NCBI RefSeq assembly: GCF_017349075.1
Contig: NZ_JAFMOF010000002.1
Span: 1 to 64,000, forward strand
Origin: Streptomyces triculaminicus
GTDB lineage: Bacteria > Actinomycetota > Actinomycetes > Streptomycetales > Streptomycetaceae
Length of the DNA stretch: 64,000 nucleotides
Direction of reading: 5' to 3'
The notes under the pieces: generated by a model
Database searches by the model: none
Told to the model about the DNA's origin: nothing
The model's input: only the letters and a program-made list of their open reading frames with translations
In this document: positions 1-7,289 of the stretch, piece by piece
Layout of the letters: every line of letters starts with the position of its first letter
Position numbering within the stretch: the first letter of the stretch is position 1
Program-made: the position numbers and the translations under genes

Positions 1-1728
1 AGCTGTTGTCGTCGGTTGGGAATGATTCCTTCGGGGCGGAAGCGCATGAGGAGGATGAGGGCGGCGCCGAAGGCGAGGAGTTGGTAGTCGTGGAGGAACT
101 GGAGTTTGGCGGGGATGAGGTAGAGGAGGGCGGCGCCGAGGAGGGGGCCGGTGATGGTGCCCATGCCGCCGAGGATGACGGCGGCGAGCAGGAACGCGGA
201 GTTGGGGGGTACGGGGCCGGCGAAGACGTACTGCTCGGGCACGACGGTGGTGGAGACGTGGGCCTGGACGGTGCCGGCGAGTCCGGCGAGGGTGGCGCCG
301 AGGGCGAAGGCGATGAGTTTGACGCGGAATCCGTTGATGCCCATGGCGGTGGCGGCGGTTTCGTCCTCGCGGATGGCGATCCAGGCGCGGCCGATGCGGG
401 AGTTTCCGGCGCGGCTGAAGACGAGGATGACGAGGAGGGTGACGAGGAGCATGAGGAGGTAGTAGTTGGCGAAGGGGTTGAGGGTGAGGCTGCCGAGGGT
501 GTGGGTGTCGCCGAAGTTGTAGCCGAGGATGTTGAGGTTGGGGATGTTGGGTATTCCGTTGGGGCCGTTGGTGACTGAGGGGCCGGATTCGCCGTTGAGG
601 TTGCCTACGGCGATGCGGAAGATCTCTCCGAAGCCGAGGGTGACGATGGCGAGGTAGTCGCCGCGCAGGCGGAGGGTGGGGGCGCCGATGAGGACGCCGA
701 AGACGAGGGAGGCGGCGGCGCCGGTGAGAGCGGCGGCCCAGAAGGGGAAGTGGATGTGGAGGGTGGAGGCGGTGGAGCCGGAGACGAGGGCGGCGGTGTA
801 GGCGCCGACGCCGAGGAAGGCGACGTAGCCGAGGTCGAGGAGGCCGGCGAGGCCGACGACGACGTTGAGGCCGAGGGCGACGGTGGAGAAGATCAGGATG
901 TTGACGGCGATGAGGGTGTATTCGTCGGTGTCCTGGGTGAGAGGGAAGAGGGCGGCGGCGGTGAAGGCGGCGGTGATGGTGATGCGCCGGTGTTTCGCCG
1001 TGAGCTGGGAGAGGCGGGTGATGAGTCCGGCTTTGGCGAGGGCAGCGGTGGTGAAGCCGGTCAGGAGCAGGAAGCCGGTGAAGAGTTCTCCGTAGGCGGT
1101 GCCGATGCCGTAGGTGAGGACGTAGAGGCCGGTGCCGAAGGCGGCGGCGATGATGAGGATTTCGGCCCGGTCGGGCAGGGGCTTGGTCGGCGGTGGTGGG
1201 GTGGTCCGGCCGGTGGGCAGGGCGAGGGCGCCGAGGAAGGTGATGAGGGAGGCCGCTCCCGCGAGGTAGCCGCCGGGTTCGAGGTTGACGATGCCGCCGA
1301 GTTGTACGGCGATGGTGATGAGGGTGTACCAGGTGGTGGCGAGGGTGCCGAGGGCGAGGTGGGGTGGCGGTGTGGCTGCGGGTGGGGCTGAGCCGGCGGA
1401 GGCCGGGGGTGCCTGAGGCGGCGAGGGTGTGGGCGATGGTGAGGATGGCGCCGGTGAGGGTGAGGACTTGGAGTCCGCCGGGGTAGCCGGTGACGGTGAG
1501 GTTGCCGGGGAAGGCGTGGGTCCAGGTCCAGGCGAGGAAGGTGGAGGCGAGGGTGAGGACGGCGCCGCCGATGACGGTGATGCGGGCGGTGTCGGGGGAC
1601 AGGGGATGCGGGGATCGCCCTGGTGCCGGAGGCACGGGTGGCGCGGGCGGTGCGGGCGGCGTCGTAGGGGTGCGGGTCGTCGTCGGGGGTGCCGGGGTCG
1701 TGCCGGTGGGTGGGTTCTTCCGGTTCAT
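1..1728 (-). pseudogene. livM: Branched-chain amino acid ABC transporter permease LivM, frameshifted, 3' end outside window
   Basis: Second membrane permease of a LivKHMGF-type branched-chain amino acid importer. The ATG at 1728 lies 5 bp after the livH stop. The first ~120 codons encode a Pro/Ala-rich leader and hydrophobic segments. Homology then continues in another frame, restored by adding one base to the G run at 1361-1364. Downstream, the permease core is clear: VVVGLAGLLDLGYVAF, RLRGDYLAIVTLGFGEIFRI, and the EAA-like loop around AWIAIREDETAATAMGI. This second frame stays open to the window edge, so the C-terminus and the expected livG and livF ATPase genes lie outside. The long N-terminal extension is usual in actinobacterial LivM. 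Whether the frameshift is real or a sequencing error cannot be decided here. Confidence 0.8.
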
Positions 1729-1733
1729 GGGTC

Positions 1734-2664
1734 TCACGCCCGATCCGCTACGCGTTCGCCGAGCAGTCCTTGTGGCCTGACGAGGAGGACGACGATGAGG
1801 AGGACGAAGGCCCAGACGTCCTTCCAGCCTCCGCCGCCGAGTTGCTGCATTCCGGGGATGTGCTGGATGTAGGTGGTGGAGGCGGCTTCGGCGATGCCGA
1901 GGACGACTCCGCCGAGCATGGCGCCGTAGATGTTGCCGATGCCGCCGAGGACGGCGGCGGTGAAGGCCTTCAGGCCGAGGATGAAGCCCATCTCGAAGTT
2001 GATCTGTCCGGCGCGCAGGCCCTGGGCGACGGCGGCGACGGCGGCGAAGGCGCCGCCGATGGCGAAGGCGATGACGATGATGCGGTCGGTGTTGATGCCC
2101 ATGAGGCGTGCGGTGTCGGGGTCCTGGGCGGTGGCCTGCATGGCGCGGCCGGTGCGGCTTTTGGCGACGAAGAGGCCGAGGGCGAGCATGCACAGGGGGG
2201 CCGCGGCGAGGACGAAGAGGTCGTCGCGTTGGAGGTGGATGCCGCCGGTGAGGGCGAAGGCGTCGCCGTGGAACTGGGGGAAGCCACGGGATTTCTTGGC
2301 GTCGGGGTAGAAGGCCCAGACGATTTGCTGGAGGGCGATGGACAGGCCGATGGCGGTGATGAGCGGGGCGAGGCGGGGGCGCCGCGCAGGGGGCGGTAGG
2401 CGAAGCGTTCGGCGGCGGTGGCGACGGCGACCGAGGCGATGGCGCCGCCGAGGAGCATGAGGGGGGGCGGCGGTGGTGGGGGACGGAGTCGGGGAGCCAG
2501 AGGCGGACGGTGAGGGCGCCGAAGCCTCCGATCATGACGATCTCGCCGTGGGCGAAGTTGATGAGCTGGACGATGCCGTAGACCATGGTGTACCCGATGG
2601 CGATGAGGCCGTAGAGGGCGCCGAGGGCGAGTCCGCTGACCAGCGTTTGCGGCAGTTCGTGCAC
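1734..2664 (-). pseudogene. livH: Branched-chain amino acid ABC transporter permease LivH, two apparent frameshifts
   Basis: First membrane permease of the same importer. A GTG start at 2664 follows a strong Shine-Dalgarno (GGAGGAAC). The N-terminus reads HELPQTLVSGLALGALYGLI and INFAHGEIVMIGGFGALT, typical LivH. The frame is lost in the C-rich stretch at 2461-2485 (minus sense), resumes as LMLLGGAIASVAVATAAERF, is lost again at the G run 2375-2379, and resumes as LAPLITAIGLSIALQQIVW through TAQDPDTARLMGINTDRI and AAVLGGIGNIYGAMLGGVVL to the stop at 1734. With both indels repaired the product is ~310 residues, normal for LivH. All breaks fall in homopolymers, which favours sequence error over decay. 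Confidence 0.82.
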
Positions 2665-2761
2665 CGCGTTCCTCCCCGTTGGGGTGTGGTGGGGGCCCGC
2701 GCGAGGGCGTGTGGCCGGCCCGTTCGCGCGGGTGCGGGTGGGTGCTGCGGGGTGGGTGCGG

Positions 2762-3997
2762 TCAGTCCTGGAAGGTGGCGCTCTTGACGGACTTCCATGC
2801 GCCGTCGGTCACCTGGTAGACGGTGAGCTGTTTGTTGGTGGTGTCGCCGTACTGGTCGAAGGAGACCTTTCCGGTGACGCCGTCGAAGGAGACCTTGCCC
2901 ACGGCGTCGAGGATTTTGGCCCGGGGTTCCGCGGGGAGTTTGCCGTTGTTGTCCTCGACGGTTTTCTTGACGGCCTGGATGATGGCCCAGGCGGCGTCGT
3001 AGGAGTATCCGCCGTAGGTGGCGTAGGGGTCTTTGTAGCCGGCGGAGTTGTAGTGGGTGACGAAGGCTTTTGCGGAGTCGAGTTGTTCGACGGGGTAGCC
3101 GACGGAGGTGCCGAGGTCGCCGTCGTTGTTCTCGCCGGAGGCGGTGATGAAGCCGGGGTTGTAGATTCCGTCGCCGCCCATGAGGGGGATGTGGGCTCCG
3201 GCCTTTTTGACCTGGTCGGAGAGGAGTCCGCCCTCGGGGAACTGGCCGCCGAAGTAGACGGAGTCGGCTCCGGAGGTCTTGATCTTGTTGGCGATGGCGG
3301 TGAAGTCGGTTTCCTTGACGGTGAGGTGGTCGGTGCCGGCGATCTCGCCGCCGAGGCGTTTGAATTCCTGGATGAAGATGGAGGCGAGTCCGGCGCCGTA
3401 GGTCTGTTTGTCGTCGACGACGAAGACCTTTTTCTTCTTGGCGTCCTTGTAGAAGTACTGGGCGGCGAAGCGGCCTTGGATGATGTCGGTGGTGGCGGTG
3501 CGGAAGTAGGTGGCGAAGGGGCGCTTCTTCTCGCCCTTGGCCCAGTCGTCGCCCTGGGTGAGGGCGGGGTTGGTGTTGGCGGGGGATATCTGGGTGAGGT
3601 CGGCCTTGGCGAAGACGCCCTGCATGGACTGGGCGACGCCGGAGTTCATGGGGCCGACCATGCCGACGACGCTTTTGTCGGCGACGAGTTTGGCGGCGTT
3701 CTGCTGTCCGGTGCCGGGGACGGCCTGGTCGTCGAGGGCGATGGTCCTGAAGGTGACGCCTTTGACCTCGTTGTTCTTGTTGGCGGTCTTCACGGCGAGG
3801 TCGACGCAGTTCTTGATGCCCTGGCCGAAGGGGGAGAGCGAGCCGGTCAGCGGGGCGTCGACGCCGATCGTCACGGTGGTCTGCTTGCCGCCGCCGCTGT
3901 CGCCTCCTGCCGTGTCGTCGCGTGATCCGCAGGCGGACAGGGCGAGGGCTGTGGTGGTGAGCGCGGTGGTGAGGACGAGGAGGGAACGGTGGCGCAC
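2762..3997 (-). CDS. livK: Branched-chain amino acid ABC transporter substrate-binding lipoprotein
   Basis: Extracytoplasmic solute receptor that delivers leucine, isoleucine, valine or related ligands to LivH/LivM. 411 residues, intact. The GTG at 3997 is preceded by an AAAGGA ribosome site. The N-terminus is a lipoprotein signal (MRHRSLL, hydrophobic core, lipobox LSAC; acylated Cys near residue 23). The mature part is a periplasmic-binding-protein type I fold (Leu/Ile/Val-binding family): VTIGVDAPLTGSLSPFGQG, VVGMVGPMNSGVAQSMQ, VFVVDDKQTYGAGLA, DAAWAIIQAVKKT. First gene of the minus-strand liv operon, ~97 bp ahead of livH. The exact ligand cannot be told from sequence. Confidence 0.93.
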   Translation of the reverse strand: MRHRSLLVLTTALTTTALALSACGSRDDTAGGDSGGGKQTTVTIGVDAPLTGSLSPFGQGIKNCVDLAVKTANKNNEVKGVTFRTIALDDQAVPGTGQQNAAKLVADKSVVGMVGPMNSGVAQSMQGVFAKADLTQISPANTNPALTQGDDWAKGEKKRPFATYFRTATTDIIQGRFAAQYFYKDAKKKKVFVVDDKQTYGAGLASIFIQEFKRLGGEIAGTDHLTVKETDFTAIANKIKTSGADSVYFGGQFPEGGLLSDQVKKAGAHIPLMGGDGIYNPGFITASGENNDGDLGTSVGYPVEQLDSAKAFVTHYNSAGYKDPYATYGGYSYDAAWAIIQAVKKTVEDNNGKLPAEPRAKILDAVGKVSFDGVTGKVSFDQYGDTTNKQLTVYQVTDGAWKSVKSATFQD

Positions 3998-4114
3998 GGT
4001 GAATCCTTTCCCTGGCGCGGCGGCTTCTGCCGAGGTGCCGGTTCGCTCGCCGGGCGCGAGGAAAGGTGCTGTGCTGGCTGGGTGATTCGCCCGGCGGGGT
4101 CGTGATGGGCCGTG

Positions 4115-4120
4115 ACTCTA
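4115..4120 (-). promoter_or_regulatory. Candidate -10 element for livK
   Basis: The minus strand reads TAGAGT here, ~118 nt upstream of the livK start, in a 270-bp gene-free gap. It matches the TANNNT -10 of the principal actinobacterial sigma factor. No convincing -35 sits at the right spacing, so the call is tentative. Confidence 0.3.
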
Positions 4121-4271
4121 AGGGGTGGGCGCCGGGGTGGGGCAGAGGTGCTGACCGTGATGTGACTGTCTTGTTATGACGCAGATCACGTTCCGCTTGC
4201 GCGCCGGTCGCGGTGGGCCGCGGCCGGCGCCTGCGGGGCCGGCCCCGTGCCGGGGCGGGCGGGGGTGCGGG

Positions 4272-4733
4272 TCAGCTCGCGTCGTTGTCGCGCAGGAGGC
4301 AGGTGAGGCGGGCGGAGCAGACGCGCTTGTCGTGCTCGTCGGTGACGACGATCTCGTACGTGGCGGTGGTGCGGCCGCGGTGCACGGGGGTGGCGACGCC
4401 GGTGACCAGGCCGGAGCGGACGCCGCGGTGGTGGGTGCAGTTGAGGTCCACGCCGACGGCGAAGCGGCCGGGGCCGCCGTGGAGCATGGCGCCGACCGAG
4501 CCGAGGGTCTCGGCGAGCACGGCGGAGGCGCCGCCGTGCAGGAGCCCGTAGGGCTGGGTGTTGCCCTCGACCGGCATGGTGCCGACGACGCGGTCGGGGG
4601 AGGCCTCGACGACGCGGACGCCCATGCGCTCGCCGAGGTGTCCCGCCGAGAACAGGGCGTTCAGGTCGAGGCCGCTGCCGGCCCACTGCTCGAGGATCTC
4701 CGGCGGGAAGGTGGTCCTGCTGTGCTCGCCCAT
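4272..4733 (-). CDS. Hotdog-fold thioesterase, PaaI/YdiI family
   Basis: Predicted acyl-CoA thioesterase of 153 residues, the usual size for one hotdog domain. Family features include QPYGLLHGGASAVLAETLGS (active-site H-G-G segment with the helix carrying the catalytic Glu) and DLNCTHHRGVRSGLVTGVA in the central strand. The ATG at 4733 starts MGEHSRTTFPPEILEQWAG. Related actinobacterial proteins are annotated as PaaI-type phenylacetyl-CoA or hydroxybenzoyl-CoA thioesterases. No paa or catabolic gene is adjacent, so the substrate is unknown. It is separated from the fdhF-like gene by ~100 bp containing a TTCAGCTGAA palindrome and a TTGACG hexamer on the minus strand. Confidence 0.85.
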   Translation of the reverse strand: MGEHSRTTFPPEILEQWAGSGLDLNALFSAGHLGERMGVRVVEASPDRVVGTMPVEGNTQPYGLLHGGASAVLAETLGSVGAMLHGGPGRFAVGVDLNCTHHRGVRSGLVTGVATPVHRGRTTATYEIVVTDEHDKRVCSARLTCLLRDNDAS

Positions 4734-4779
4734 GCGTCGTCGCTCCGATCGTTGTCGGTCGTTGTCGTGTGAACGTCTT

Positions 4780-4789
4780 TTCAGCTGAA
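4780..4789. promoter_or_regulatory. Palindrome TTCAGCTGAA upstream of thioesterase gene
   Basis: Perfect 10-bp palindrome ~47 bp upstream of the thioesterase start, just downstream of a minus-strand TTGACG (-35-like). Its position within the probable promoter suggests an operator. The regulator is unknown. Confidence 0.3.
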
Positions 4790-4837
4790 CGATACTTTCG
4801 TCAACTACCGGCCCCTGCTTGTCCGCTATCGCTACCG

Positions 4838-7156
4838 CTACCGCGATGTGACGTCCGGTGCCGCCGGGGTGCCCTCGGCCCGTCCGGCCGGCTCCAGGCG
4901 GATGACGACGGACTTGCTGGCGGGGGTGTTGCTGGTGTCGGCGGTGTGGTCCAGGGGGACCAGGACGTTGGTCTCGGGGTAGTAGGCGGCGGCGCAGCCG
5001 CGTGCGGTGGGGTAGTGGACGACGCGGAAGCCGGGGGCGCGGCGTTCACTGCCGTCGGTCCATTCGCTGACGAGGTCGGCGTAGTCGCCGTCGGCGAGGT
5101 GGTGGGCGGCGGCGTCGTCGGGGTGGAGGAGGACGACGCGGCGGCCGTTCTTGATGCCGCGGTAGCGGTCGTCGAGGCCGTAGATGGTGGTGTTGTACTG
5201 GTCGTGCGAGCGGAGGGTCTGCAGGAGCAGGCGGCCTTCGGGCACGCGCGGGTACTCGACGTGGGCGGCGGTGAAGTTGGCCTTGCCGGTGGCGGTGGGG
5301 AAGGTGCGGCTGTCGCGGGGGCCGTGGGGAGGGTGAAGCCGCCGGGGCGGGCGACGCGGGCGTTGAAGTCCTCGAAGCCGGGGATGACGCGGGCGATGCG
5401 GTCGCGGATGGCGGCGTAGTCCTTCTCGAACTGCTCCCAGGGCGTGGTGCTGGTGGTGCCGAGGACGCGGCGGGCGAGGCGGCTGACGATGGCGGGTTCG
5501 GACAGCAGGTGGGGGCTGGCGGGGGCGAGGCGGCCGCGGGGAGGCGTGGACCATGCCCATGGAGTCCTCGACGGTGACGAACTGCTCGCCGGTGTGCTGC
5601 CGGTCGCGTTCGGTGCGGCCGAGGGTGGGCAGGATCAGGGCGCGCGCTCCGGTGATGACGTGGGAGCGGTTGAGCTTGGTGGAGACGTGGACGGTGAGCC
5701 GGGCGCGGCGTACGGCGGCTTCGGTGACGTCGGTGTCGGGGGTGGCGGAGACGAAGTTGCCGCCCATGGCGAAGAAGACCTTGGCCTGTCCGTCGCGCAG
5801 GGCGCGGATGGCGCGGACGACGTCGAGTCCGTGGGCGCGCGGCGGGGTGAAGCGGAATTCCTTCTCGAGGGCGTCGAGGAACGCGTCCGAGGGGCGTTCG
5901 AAGATGCCCATGGTGCGGTCGCCCTGGACGTTGCTGTGGCCGCGGACGGGGCAGACGCCGGCGCCGGGGCGGCCGATGTCGCCGCGCAGGAGCAGGAGGT
6001 TGACGACCTCCTTGATGGTGGGGACGGCGTGCTTGTGCTGGGTGAGGCCCATGGCCCAGCAGACGACGGTGCGCCGGGAGGCGAGGATCATGCGCAGGGC
6101 GGTCTCGATCTCCTGGCGGCGCAGGCCGGTGGCGCGCAGGGTTTCGTCCCAGTCGGCGGTGCGGGCGGTGGCGGCGAAGTCCTCGAAGCCGTGGGTGTGC
6201 TCCTGGATGAAGGCGGTGTCGAGGGCGCCTTCGGTGTCGAGGAGGAGTTTGTTGAGGAGGCGGAAGAGGGCCTGGTCGCCGCCGAGGCGGATCTGCAGGA
6301 AGAGGTCGGTGAGGGCGGTGCCGCCGCCGGCGAGGCCGCGGGCGTTCTGCGGGTTCTTGAAGCGTTCGAGGCCGGCTTCGGGGAGCGGGTTGATCGTGAT
6401 GATCTTCGTGCCGCCGCGCTTGGCCTGTTCCAGGGCGCTGAGCATGCGGGGGTGGTTGGTGCCGGGGTTCTGGCCGGCGACGATGATCAGTTCGGCTTTG
6501 TGGAGGTCTTCGAGGAGGACGCTGCCCTTGCCGATGCCGATGGTCTCGGTGAGTGCGGTGCCGGACGACTCGTGGCACATGTTGGAGCAGTCGGGCAGGT
6601 TGTTGGTGCCGAATTCGCGGGCGAAGAGCTGGTAGAGGAAGGCGGCTTCGTTGCTGGTGCGGCCGGAGGTGTAGAAGACGGCTTCGTCGGGGCCGGTGAG
6701 GGCGTGGAGCTCTTCGGCGATGATGTCGAAGGCGCGTTCCCAGGTGACGGGTTCGTAGTGGTCGGCGCCTTCGGCGAGGTACATGGGGTGGGTGAGGCGG
6801 CCCTGCTGGCCGAGCCAGTAGCCGCTGCGGTCGGCGAGGGCGGCGACCGGGTGTTCGGCGAAGAAGGCGGGGGTGACCCGGCGCAGGGTGGCTTCCTCGG
6901 CGACGGCCTTGGCGCCGTTCTCGCAGAATTCGGCGGCGTGGCGCTTGTCGCCTTCGGGCCAGGCGCAGCCGGGGCAGTCGAAGCCGTCCTTCTGGTTGAC
7001 CTTGAGGAGGGTGAGGGCGGTGCGGCGTACGCCCATCTGTTCATGGGCGATGCGCAGCGTGTGGGCGATGGCGGGCAGGCCGGCGGCGGCGTGCTGCGGG
7101 GCGGTGACGTCGGGTGCGTCCTGTACCGGATCGCCGGTGGGCGGGTTGCCTGCCAT
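4838..7156 (-). CDS. FdhF/YdeP-family molybdopterin oxidoreductase (formate dehydrogenase alpha-like), ~70 codons out of frame
   Basis: Predicted molybdenum bis-MGD enzyme of the FdhF-like/YdeP family, ~772 residues from the ATG at 7156 (Shine-Dalgarno GGGAG). N-terminal iron-sulphur/cofactor region: DCPGCAWPEGDKR with EFCENGAK. Then the Mo-cofactor domain (DCSNMCHESSGTALTETIG, IIVAGQNPGTNHPRML, RPGAGVCPVRGHSNVQGDRT) and a C-terminal molydopterin-dinucleotide-binding domain (HDQYNTTIYGLDDRYRG). Between 5541 and 5326 the open frame codes for Pro/Arg-rich nonsense, while another frame gives the expected ASRGRLAPASPHLLSEP onwards. One extra G in 5538-5541 and one missing G in 5326-5329 explain this. 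The true substrate is unknown. An fdhD-like gene is not in the window. Divergent from polA. Confidence 0.82.
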   Translation of the reverse strand: MAGNPPTGDPVQDAPDVTAPQHAAAGLPAIAHTLRIAHEQMGVRRTALTLLKVNQKDGFDCPGCAWPEGDKRHAAEFCENGAKAVAEEATLRRVTPAFFAEHPVAALADRSGYWLGQQGRLTHPMYLAEGADHYEPVTWERAFDIIAEELHALTGPDEAVFYTSGRTSNEAAFLYQLFAREFGTNNLPDCSNMCHESSGTALTETIGIGKGSVLLEDLHKAELIIVAGQNPGTNHPRMLSALEQAKRGGTKIITINPLPEAGLERFKNPQNARGLAGGGTALTDLFLQIRLGGDQALFRLLNKLLLDTEGALDTAFIQEHTHGFEDFAATARTADWDETLRATGLRRQEIETALRMILASRRTVVCWAMGLTQHKHAVPTIKEVVNLLLLRGDIGRPGAGVCPVRGHSNVQGDRTMGIFERPSDAFLDALEKEFRFTPPRAHGLDVVRAIRALRDGQAKVFFAMGGNFVSATPDTDVTEAAVRRARLTVHVSTKLNRSHVITGARALILPTLGRTERDRQHTGEQFVTVEDSMGMVHASPRPPRPRQPPPAVRTRHRQPPRPPRPRHHQHHALGAVREGLRRHPRPHRPRHPRLRGLQRPRRPPRRLHPPHGPRDSRTFPTATGKANFTAAHVEYPRVPEGRLLLQTLRSHDQYNTTIYGLDDRYRGIKNGRRVVLLHPDDAAAHHLADGDYADLVSEWTDGSERRAPGFRVVHYPTARGCAAAYYPETNVLVPLDHTADTSNTPASKSVVIRLEPAGRAEGTPAAPDVTSR

Positions 7157-7259
7157 CTCGCTCCCCCTTGAGCGGTCGGTGGTGCGCGGGTCCGCGCGTT
7201 CGGTGCCGATCCTGCCACGGGGTGCGGCGGGGGTGGGGGCGAGGGCGGTGTGGCCGGGA

Positions 7260-7282
7260 TTGTCAGTGGTCCGTGGCAGGAT
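7260..7282 (+). promoter_or_regulatory. PafBC-type DNA-damage promoter of polA
   Basis: TTGTCAGTG (7260-7268), 8 nt, then CAGGAT (7277-7282). It matches the LexA-independent actinobacterial damage promoter TTGTCRGTG-N8-TANNNT except C for T at the first -10 base. The -10 ends 7 nt before the polA GTG at 7290, so transcription should begin at or next to the start codon. Confidence 0.75.
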
Positions 7283-7289
7283 CGGGGGC

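Noticed and set aside
4751..4775. TTGTCGGTC and TTGTCGTGT near the thioesterase gene as damage promoters
   Set aside because: No TANNNT at 8 nt and the plus-strand direction leads into antisense of the fdhF-like gene.
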